Positions 1 through 6,562 of a stretch of 64,000 nt of DNA are shown here, one piece after another. A program made the position numbers and the translations under genes. The notes below the pieces were generated by a model. The model saw only the letters and a program-made list of their open reading frames with translations, did not search any database and was not told where the DNA came from. The DNA comes from Massilia aurea. Its GTDB lineage: Bacteria; Pseudomonadota; Gammaproteobacteria; Burkholderiales; Burkholderiaceae_D. The stretch spans positions 682,001 through 746,000 of the forward strand of contig NZ_JANUGZ010000003.1 of assembly GCF_024753205.1 (NCBI RefSeq), given 5' to 3'. Within the stretch, counting starts at the first letter, position 1. The number at the start of each line of letters is the position of its first letter.

Positions 1-192
1 GGCCTGGCCATCGGCAGCATCGACGAGATGACGCAGCAGAATGCGGCACTGGTCGAGGAAGCGGCCGCCGCCGCCGAATCGCTGACCGGCCAGACCGACC
101 ACCTGACCGATGCGCTGGCCGTGTTCAAGCTTGCGCATGCGCCTGGCGTGACCGGCCCGGCATCGAGCACGCGCCTGGCGCTCACGCACTGA
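1..192 (+). CDS. Methyl-accepting chemotaxis protein, C-terminal end (partial)
   Basis: The window opens inside a gene; frame 1 is open until a TGA at 190-192. The visible 63 residues begin with the segment IDEMTQQNAALVEEAAAA, the standard end of the cytoplasmic signalling hairpin of methyl-accepting chemotaxis proteins, followed by a short alanine-rich tail. Such proteins sit in the inner membrane and control CheA autophosphorylation through CheW. The sensor domain and start lie outside the window, so the ligand cannot be guessed. The identification rests on the well-known hairpin motif and is firm for the family only. Confidence 0.85.
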   Translation, partial: GLAIGSIDEMTQQNAALVEEAAAAAESLTGQTDHLTDALAVFKLAHAPGVTGPASSTRLALTH

Positions 193-330
193 CACGCATG
201 CAATATCAGCGGGCTGAAGTGTTGCGAAAACCCAGCTTTGCAAGGCGACCACAACCGTAATAGCTTTACCAAGAGTGTTTCATCGCCGCCAAGACGGCTC
301 ACTCTGTAGCGCAACCGATGCGCGCAGCAC

Positions 331-371
331 CATGTGGACGATCCGGCATGCCATGCCAGATTGTCCACATG
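331..371. repeat. 9-bp perfect inverted repeat with inner palindrome
   Basis: CATGTGGAC at 331-339 is the exact reverse complement of GTCCACATG at 363-371, with a GGCATGCC palindrome in the loop. It lies between the chemotaxis gene and pilB in an otherwise empty 300-bp gap. No T-tract follows, so it is not an obvious terminator; a protein binding site or an RNA structure are both possible. Confidence 0.4.
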
Positions 372-400
372 CCCGTCTTGCTGCACGTCACACCAAAACC

Positions 401-429
401 TTTACAAAATTAGTGCCCATAGGCATCAT
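401..429 (+). promoter_or_regulatory. Possible sigma-70 promoter of pilB-pilC
   Basis: TTTACA (401-406) and CATCAT (424-429) are separated by 17 bases, about 65 bases before the pilB start. The -35 matches consensus at five of six positions but the -10 at only four. I saw no clear sigma-54 site, although pilus genes often use one. Tentative. Confidence 0.22.
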
Positions 430-493
430 CCATTGATCCGCCGGTGACTCTGGCGTCCTGGTCACTTTCCTGAGGTACCCACACCCGGCTCAT

Positions 494-2218
494 ATGGCAG
501 CAGTCCTCCCTCATCCGACCACCGGCACACCGTTGTCGGGCCTTGCGCGCGCGCTCGTCCAGGCCAACCGCCTGAGCGCCGTGCAGGCGGACATGCTGCA
601 CAAGAAAGCCGCGCAGGAAAAGATTGCGTTCATCGATGCCCTCTTGGCCAGCGGCGCCATCGATGCACGTACGCTGGCTGCGTTTTGTGCCGAGACCTTC
701 GGCTATCCGCTGCTCGATCTGTCGGCGTTCTCGGTGGGCGTGCTGCCCGCCAGCGCCATCGACGCCAAGCTGATGCAGGCCCAGCGCGTGATCGCGCTGG
801 CCAAGCGCGGCAACAAGCTGTCGGTCGCGCTCTCCGACCCCACCAACAGCCAGGCACTGGACCAGATCAAGTTCCAGAGCGAGGCCACGGTCGAACCGGT
901 GATCGTGCCGCACGACGCCCTGCTGGCTCTGCTGGCAGCCATTGCCAAGGGCGCCGAGCAGGACCTGAGCGACCTGGCCGGCGAAGAAGCTGCGATCGAG
1001 TTCGCGGACGACGACAAGGAAACCGCGCCACTCGAGGCGGCCAACGATGTCGAGGACGCGCCGATCGTGCGCTTCCTGAACAAGATCCTGATCGACGCGG
1101 TGACGATGGGTGCATCGGACATCCACTTCGAGCCATTCGAGAAGTTCTACCGCATCCGCCTGCGCGTGGACGGCGTGCTGCGCGACCACGCGTCGCCGCC
1201 GCTGGCGATCCGTGAAAAGCTGGTCTCGCGCATCAAGGTGCTGGCGCGCCTGGACATTGCCGAACGACGCGTGCCGCAGGACGGCCGCATGCGCCTGATC
1301 ATGTCGGCCACGCGCACGATCGATTTTCGCGTCAGCACGCTGCCCACGCTGTTCGGCGAAAAGACCGTCATGCGTATCCTGGACGCGACGCAGGCCCAGA
1401 TGGGCATCGACGCGCTCGGCTACGATCCCGACCAGAAGGCGCTGCTGCTCGACGCCATCGCCCGCCCCTACGGCATGGTGCTCGTGACCGGCCCGACCGG
1501 TTCCGGCAAGACCGTCTCGCTGTACAGCTGCCTGAACCTGCTCAACAAGCCGGGCATCAATATCTCGACCGCGGAAGACCCGGCCGAGATCAACCTGCCC
1601 GGCGTGAACCAGGTCAACGTCAACGAAAAAGCCGGCCTGACCTTCCCTGTCGCGTTGAAGTCTTTCCTGCGCCAGGATCCCGACATCATCATGGTCGGCG
1701 AGATCCGCGACCTGGAAACGGCCGACATCGCGATCAAGGCCGCGCAGACGGGCCACATGGTGTTCTCGACGCTGCACACGAACGATGCGCCGTCGACGCT
1801 GACGCGCCTGATGAACATGGGCGTGGCGCCGTTCAACATCGCCTCGTCGGTCATCCTGATCACGGCCCAGCGCCTCGCGCGCCGCCTGTGCACCTGCAAG
1901 CAGCCGCTCGAGACGAGCCACGAAGCGCTGCTTGCCGCCGGCTACCGCGAGACCGACATCGACACCACTTGGCAGCCGTACGGCCCGGTCGGCTGCGACC
2001 GCTGCCTGGGCTCGGGCTACAAGGGCCGGGTCGGCATCTACCAGATCATGCCGATCTCGCCCGCGATTGAGGCACTGATCCTGGGCAACGGCAACGCGAT
2101 GGAAATCGCGGCCCAGGCCGAGAAGGAAGGCGTCAACTCGCTGCGCCGCTCGGGCCTCATGAAAGTCAAGCAAGGCCTGACCAGCGTCGAAGAAGTCCTC
2201 GGCTGCACCAACGAATAA
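494..2218 (+). CDS. pilB: Type IV-a pilus extension ATPase PilB
   Basis: This 574-residue protein is the hexameric cytoplasmic ATPase that powers pilus extension by turning the platform protein PilC. An N-terminal GspE/PilB N-domain (about residues 1-150) precedes the ATPase core with Walker A GPTGSGKT (333-340), an Asp-box region and a Walker B segment DPDIIMVGEIRD near 395-406. Four cysteines (466, 468, 501, 504) form the zinc site typical of PilB. The length fits the family. The ATG at 494 is the first in-frame start giving a complete N-domain. pilC follows after 20 bases, so the two are an operon; the usual third gene, pilD, has been displaced to 21383. Confidence 0.97.
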   Translation: MAAVLPHPTTGTPLSGLARALVQANRLSAVQADMLHKKAAQEKIAFIDALLASGAIDARTLAAFCAETFGYPLLDLSAFSVGVLPASAIDAKLMQAQRVIALAKRGNKLSVALSDPTNSQALDQIKFQSEATVEPVIVPHDALLALLAAIAKGAEQDLSDLAGEEAAIEFADDDKETAPLEAANDVEDAPIVRFLNKILIDAVTMGASDIHFEPFEKFYRIRLRVDGVLRDHASPPLAIREKLVSRIKVLARLDIAERRVPQDGRMRLIMSATRTIDFRVSTLPTLFGEKTVMRILDATQAQMGIDALGYDPDQKALLLDAIARPYGMVLVTGPTGSGKTVSLYSCLNLLNKPGINISTAEDPAEINLPGVNQVNVNEKAGLTFPVALKSFLRQDPDIIMVGEIRDLETADIAIKAAQTGHMVFSTLHTNDAPSTLTRLMNMGVAPFNIASSVILITAQRLARRLCTCKQPLETSHEALLAAGYRETDIDTTWQPYGPVGCDRCLGSGYKGRVGIYQIMPISPAIEALILGNGNAMEIAAQAEKEGVNSLRRSGLMKVKQGLTSVEEVLGCTNE

Positions 2219-2238
2219 GACCCTGAACAGGAACTCCC

Positions 2239-3471
2239 ATGGCAACTTCCCTATCCCCCAAGAGCCGCGGCGCACAGGTCAAGGAGAACGTGTACGCGTG
2301 GGAAGGCAAGGACAAGACCGGGCGCACCGTGCGCGGTGAAGTGCGCGCCGGTGGCGAAGCGATCGTCAACGTGACCCTGCGCCGCCAGGGCATCATGGTC
2401 ACCAAGGTCAAGAAGAAGGTCTACCGCAGCGGCAAGAAGATCACGGACAAGGATCTGACCATGTTCACGCGCCAGCTCGCGACCATGATGAAAGCCGGCG
2501 TGCCGCTGCTGCAATCGTTCGACATCGTCGGCAAGGGCCACGGCAACCCGTCGATGGCCAAGCTGATCCAGGACCTGCGCAACGACGTCGAGACCGGCAC
2601 GAGCCTGAACCGCGCGTTCCGCAAGTTCCCGCTGTACTTCGATCCGCTGTTCTGTAATCTGGTCGGGGCCGGTGAACAGGCCGGTATTCTGGAAGACCTG
2701 CTCACGCGCCTGGCGATCTACAAAGAGAAAACGCTCGCGCTCAAGGGCAAGATCAAGTCGGCGCTGACCTATCCGATCGCGATCCTGGCCATCGCCTTCA
2801 TCGTCACCGCCGTGATCATGATCTGGGTCGTGCCGGCCTTCAAGCAGGTGTTCGAAAGCTTCGGCGCCGACCTGCCCACGCCGACCCTGGTGGTGATGGC
2901 AATCTCGGACTTCTTCGTCACCTGGTGGTATTTGATTTTCGGCTCGATGTTCGCCACCGGCTACTTCTTCTTCCAGGCCTGGCGCCGCTCGCTCAAGATG
3001 CAGCAGGCGATGGACCGCCTGCTGCTGCGCCTGCCCATCTTCGGCCCCGTGATCCGCAAGGCCACCATCGCGCGCTGGACCCGTACGCTGGCCACGATGT
3101 TCGCAGCCGGCGTGCCGCTGGTGGAAGCGCTCGACTCGGTCGGCGGCGCATCCGGCAATGCCGTCTACCTGGAGGCGACGCGCAAGATCCAGAACGAGGT
3201 CAGCACCGGCACCAGCCTGACGGCGTCGATGCAGAATGCCGACGTGTTCCCGAACCTGGTGATCCAGATGGTGCAGATCGGCGAAGAATCCGGCTCGCTC
3301 GACGCCATGCTGGGCAAGGTCGCCGACTTCTTCGAGGAAGAAGTCGACGAGGCTGTCGCGGCGCTGTCGTCGCTGATGGAGCCGTTGATCATGGTGATTC
3401 TGGGCGTGCTGATCGGCGGGCTGGTGGTTGCCATGTATTTGCCGATCTTTAAGCTGGGGTCTGTGGTGTAG
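2239..3471 (+). CDS. pilC: Type IV pilus inner-membrane platform protein PilC
   Basis: The 410-residue product is the polytopic GspF/PilC-family platform that PilB acts on to assemble pilin. It has two T2SSF repeats (about 70-193 and 275-397), each starting with a segment such as FTRQLATMMKAGVPLLQSFD and followed by hydrophobic membrane segments; the last runs through ILGVLIGGLVVAMYLPIF to the usual end FKLGSVV. AGGA stands about ten bases before the ATG. The gene is intact, but its last 192 bases recur in diverged form at 5711-5902, and the neighbour downstream is an island rather than pilD. Confidence 0.96.
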   Translation: MATSLSPKSRGAQVKENVYAWEGKDKTGRTVRGEVRAGGEAIVNVTLRRQGIMVTKVKKKVYRSGKKITDKDLTMFTRQLATMMKAGVPLLQSFDIVGKGHGNPSMAKLIQDLRNDVETGTSLNRAFRKFPLYFDPLFCNLVGAGEQAGILEDLLTRLAIYKEKTLALKGKIKSALTYPIAILAIAFIVTAVIMIWVVPAFKQVFESFGADLPTPTLVVMAISDFFVTWWYLIFGSMFATGYFFFQAWRRSLKMQQAMDRLLLRLPIFGPVIRKATIARWTRTLATMFAAGVPLVEALDSVGGASGNAVYLEATRKIQNEVSTGTSLTASMQNADVFPNLVIQMVQIGEESGSLDAMLGKVADFFEEEVDEAVAALSSLMEPLIMVILGVLIGGLVVAMYLPIFKLGSVV

Positions 3472-3497
3472 GTGATGCCTGCTCCAGGTGGCTTTTT

Positions 3498-3530
3498 TGC
3501 AATCGACCGACAGCTCACCGGTCGATTGCA
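3498..3530. repeat. 12-bp perfect inverted repeat just after pilC
   Basis: TGCAATCGACCG (3498-3509) and CGGTCGATTGCA (3519-3530) are exact reverse complements around a 9-base loop. A run of six T lies before the left arm (3493-3498) and none after the right arm, so it is not a normal rho-independent terminator on either strand. It lies 26 bases after the pilC stop, at the left edge of the inserted DNA. Confidence 0.5.
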
Positions 3531-3589
3531 GGCCCGGGCCAAACTGACGGCATGAGTGCACCAGCAAAACCGAAGTACAGAACGACTAA

Positions 3590-4005
3590 CCCTCGAACAC
3601 GACAACACCGCGATGAAGGCGCGGGGCTTCCTGCCTGTCTGGTTAAACAAGAGCATGTACTGTCCTGCAGACAGAGATCGTCGCCAGCATCAGCGGCGAT
3701 GGCGCCTGCGACAGCAAGGGTTGTCACCAAGCCATTGCGAAACGTGGAGCGCAGGCGATCATCCTGCTCGCAACAGCGCCAAGTCACGCACGGACAGCGC
3801 CTGGCAGGAAATCCCGAAGAAGTGGCGCGCCTGTCACCAGTGAAGCTGTGTCGCGACCAGGATACGATGCTCCAAGCTGCTGGTTGAACGCCTGGTGGCG
3901 CGTGACTTCGACCACCAGATGGCCGATTGGCAGGTCCATGCAGCTATCCTCAATCGGTTCCTCAGGTTGGGCACACCCACAACTGCGAACGTGACCATGC
4001 CATAA
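3590..4005 (+). pseudogene. Decayed IS5-family transposase (C-terminal half)
   Basis: No intact gene is present, but joined frames read like the second half of an IS5-type DDE transposase. One frame has EIVASISGDGACDSKGCHQA (about 3668-3730), matching the catalytic-Asp region usually read as VSGDGAYDxxxCHxAI. Another frame, entered after a frameshift and crossing a stop at 3841, reads KKWRACHQ, then RCSKLLVERLVARDFD and ILNRFLRLGTPTT, matching the usual WSGYHRRSLVETKM...LLGERxMARDFDRQ...LNRFTALGTPVT ending, with a final TAA at 4003-4005. The 5' half and terminal inverted repeats were not found. It marks past transposition next to pilC. Recognition is from memory of family motifs. Confidence 0.65.
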
Positions 4006-4024
4006 TTCCAACTGGGTTCCGGCA

Positions 4025-4501
4025 ATGACGAACTCGGCTAGTTATGCACGAATGCCTTTGCGATCCTATAACAAGATTGGAAAAATGATGAGCTTTATCC
4101 GTGAAAATATTTCAGAAGCTGATATTGTTGCCTATGGATTGAGGGAAATTAACGAAGATTTATTTGTTGTAGGATTCGGGAATGGATGGGTTATTGACCG
4201 GGAACGCAATATTTATCTGCGCTGGATACGTCTTGATAAAGAAAGTCCATCCACGATGACCTTTACGTTTTTCTGGAAGGGTGTTTTACTTGAAATTGAT
4301 TTAATTTCCAGCTCTCCGAATGACGCGACGTTTGAGGACAACACGACCTGGACACTTGCCCACCCGCCGCTCGACTTGCCGCCGGCGCTGGAAATGCACC
4401 GGCAAGAAATTCTCGCGGATTTGCGCAGCGCGCTCTCTGCCTACGGTAGTTTCGGAATGTCGTCACGCAGCACACATCACCACGCAACGATTGCATTCTA
4501 A
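4025..4501 (+). CDS. Hypothetical protein, coupled to the next gene
   Basis: A 158-residue soluble protein with no signal peptide or membrane segment and no family I recognise. Base composition is clearly lower in GC than the pil genes (many ATT, TTT, AAT codons), which suggests recent transfer. An alternative start is the Met pair at residues 21-22 (4085). Its stop overlaps the start of the next gene in a TAATG, so the two are translationally coupled. Small size, low GC and pairing with a larger multi-domain partner would fit an immunity or antitoxin-like role, but that is inference only. Confidence 0.6.
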   Translation: MTNSASYARMPLRSYNKIGKMMSFIRENISEADIVAYGLREINEDLFVVGFGNGWVIDRERNIYLRWIRLDKESPSTMTFTFFWKGVLLEIDLISSSPNDATFEDNTTWTLAHPPLDLPPALEMHRQEILADLRSALSAYGSFGMSSRSTHHHATIAF

Positions 4502-5664
4502 TGCAAAGCCGTACCCAATACTCGGCAGAGACCGCTATAGAGAATCTGAGCAAGTATCCTGAACGTTTCAATAATCCGGAAGCGTTCAGGGACTTGGCTC
4601 GTGGAATTTCCGTGGACACGCCAGGCAACGTCACCTTGCTCTACAGTGGCATGCTGAATGCCGACGTCTCAAGCAATAATCTTGCTTTAGCTCTTGCGAG
4701 GCAGCACAAGGACGTGCGTTTGATTGACAAGACGGAAGCAGCGAAATTTCTCGCATCCGATGAATGCATCAATGCAGTGGCCAATATACATGGAACTACG
4801 CCGAAGAAAGTCCGTGAGGATTACAGCGATCCAGGTAACAAGTTTTTATTTGACGGCAAGGAAGGCCTGTGGGCTGCCACATCAGAGCGCTTCGTGAAAA
4901 ATACTGCTACGGAACTCGTTACAGCAACGCCCTATGCGCGAGGTGATCGAGTATTCGCACAAGTTGAATTAAAAGAAGCTTTGAGTAACAAGCGGGTTCC
5001 GTCCATTAATGGCATGCCAATGGAGTTATTCAAAGAGATTCATAGAACTACAGGATCATTGGAAGAAGTAAATAGGGCAGTTGCTGCGACGTCATATGAT
5101 CGGATGCAAGGAGTGCAGGTGGCGGTACTGAACGCCAGGGTTACCGCAGTCCATACCGGTTCTTTTATCGACCGTCCCACGCCCACCCTTACTGCTGACC
5201 AGCAGGTGAAATTGAAGCCTCTCCTCGATCCAGCAAGGGCGATAGAATTTGCGGAAGGGCGACAACTGATGATCGATGCCAAGCTCAAGCTGAAAACCGT
5301 GGAGCGCAAGGATAATCGAATCGATTCCCTTGCTAAAGATCTATTGCAGACGTCCGCAAAAGCGGCGGCACAAGTCGGCGCAGACGGCAAAGTAAGCGTC
5401 ACATTATCGAATACGACGTACAACCTTTCAAATGCGGAAAAGCCGGCGAAATCAGGCGTCACCAGATCCTTTGAAGGAACCGTCGTGCATGTCGATAAAA
5501 AACATGCTTATCAAATCCAGGAAAATGAAAGAGGAAAAGCGAGTCTGATTCGTCATGACTTGACACTTTATAATAATCCGCCTGCGCCTGGCATGCGGAC
5601 GCGGGTGGATTATGTACGAGGAGTCGGGGAAGTTAAGGGACGAGAACAAGATTTGCAACGGTAA
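4501..5664 (+). CDS. Multi-domain protein with KfrB-like C-terminus, function unknown
   Basis: The 387-residue product has at least two parts. An N-terminal alpha/beta-looking region includes NVTLLYSGMLNADVSSNNLA and RLIDKTEAAKFLASDE (about 39-85), which I cannot assign. The C-terminal about 70 residues, from SFEGTVVHVDKKHAYQI to RVDYVRGVGEV, resemble the small KfrB domain found on plasmid proteins, relaxase-type proteins and some interbacterial toxins. There is no signal peptide. It overlaps the upstream gene by one base, has low GC, and is followed directly by the pilC 3' remnant. A toxin or conjugation-related role is possible; the sequence does not settle it. Confidence 0.6.
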   Translation: MQSRTQYSAETAIENLSKYPERFNNPEAFRDLARGISVDTPGNVTLLYSGMLNADVSSNNLALALARQHKDVRLIDKTEAAKFLASDECINAVANIHGTTPKKVREDYSDPGNKFLFDGKEGLWAATSERFVKNTATELVTATPYARGDRVFAQVELKEALSNKRVPSINGMPMELFKEIHRTTGSLEEVNRAVAATSYDRMQGVQVAVLNARVTAVHTGSFIDRPTPTLTADQQVKLKPLLDPARAIEFAEGRQLMIDAKLKLKTVERKDNRIDSLAKDLLQTSAKAAAQVGADGKVSVTLSNTTYNLSNAEKPAKSGVTRSFEGTVVHVDKKHAYQIQENERGKASLIRHDLTLYNNPPAPGMRTRVDYVRGVGEVKGREQDLQR

Positions 5665-5710
5665 GCACAAGTTTTCTTTGGTGGACGGAACCTGTGCTGA
5701 CCAATGGCGC

Positions 5711-5902
5711 GGCGAAGCATCCGGCTTGCTCGACGCCATGCTGGGCAAAGTCGCCGACTTCTTCAAGGCAAAATTCGACGAGGCCACGGCGGCGTTGTCG
5801 TCGCTGATGGAGCCGTTGATCATGGTGATTCCGGGCATGCTGACCGGCGGCTTGGTGGTCGCGATGTATGTGTCGATCTTTAAGCTGGGTTCGGTGGTGT
5901 AG
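5711..5902 (+). pseudogene. Second, diverged copy of the pilC 3' end
   Basis: These 192 bases align without gaps to the last 192 bases of pilC (3280-3471). I count 23 mismatches, about 88% identity, and both end at TAG. The encoded segment keeps LDAMLGKVADFF and LSSLMEPLIMVI but puts a proline into the last membrane helix (IPGMLTGG for ILGVLIGG) and replaces an acidic stretch with KAKF, so it is probably not functional. An ATG at 5612 would give a 96-residue chimeric reading frame. The copy suggests duplication or replacement of the pilC end when the island formed. Confidence 0.85.
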
Positions 5903-5950
5903 GCAAGTTGAGCGATGACTTCTGCCAAAAGGTCAGCAGAATCAATGCCA

Positions 5951-6562
5951 TTAAACCGATGCTACTGCCGGCAGCGCGACATAACCCATATAGCCTTCCG
6001 GCAGCGCCAGCGCAAAGCAGCGGCACGCCTGCAGCGCAACGGCGCGCTCGTCGCACCACTCGCTTAGCTGCAGGCCGAGGCACTTCAGGCGGGCCTCGTG
6101 TTCGCTCCATGCATGCGCAAACGCGGCATCCCGCTCGCCATTGGGTCGGGCTGCCAGCTTACGGGCTGCTTCCGGCCCCAGATAATCGCGCGCCACGGAT
6201 TCCCAGTCCGGCACCGGCACGATGGACATCACGTCGATGCCAACCGCACCATTGAAGGAATACGCCGCTACCGAAATGTCGCCGTCATGGCTGATCGACA
6301 GCGCAACCCGCTGATCCCCCGCGTCCAGCGCCACCACCGCCCAGGGCGCTACGCCCTGCGGCGAATGCAGTGCGATTCGGCCAGCATCGATGCCGAAATG
6401 CTCGGCCAGCGCCATTGTCAGCGCGGCGCGGATGCGCAGCCGGGCCGCTTCTCGGTCTGACTGCCCATGTACGCCCAGCAACGCCAGGCCAGGTGGTACA
6501 GCAAGTGGGAAACCGCTGGCGTCGCCGTCCCAGCAAATAGCCAGCGGCATCACCACGCTCAC
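5951..6562 (-). CDS. 4'-phosphopantetheinyl transferase, Sfp/AcpT type
   Basis: This 203-residue protein belongs to the family that moves phosphopantetheine from CoA to the active serine of carrier domains. Visible motifs are SISHDG (89-94), the metal-binding GID (108-110) and WSEHEARLK (152-160), the equivalent of WxxKEA, with Glu156 kept and the usual Lys replaced by His155. Length is near that of the smaller family members. Its start overlaps the stop of the upstream NRPS-like gene in an ATGA, so it is most likely the dedicated activator of that gene's carrier domain. Confidence 0.88.
   Translation of the reverse strand: MSVVMPLAICWDGDASGFPLAVPPGLALLGVHGQSDREAARLRIRAALTMALAEHFGIDAGRIALHSPQGVAPWAVVALDAGDQRVALSISHDGDISVAAYSFNGAVGIDVMSIVPVPDWESVARDYLGPEAARKLAARPNGERDAAFAHAWSEHEARLKCLGLQLSEWCDERAVALQACRCFALALPEGYMGYVALPAVASV

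Noticed and set aside
410-2275. 621-codon open frame on the minus strand opposite pilB
   Set aside because: It is a shadow frame in GC-rich DNA; the product is Arg/His/Asp/Gln-rich without family likeness, and the plus strand holds a full-length pilB.
5612-5902. 96-codon frame ending with the pilC-like tail read as a real gene
   Set aside because: Its first third lies in the end of the upstream gene region and the pilC part is diverged and carries a helix-breaking proline, so a functional product is unlikely.
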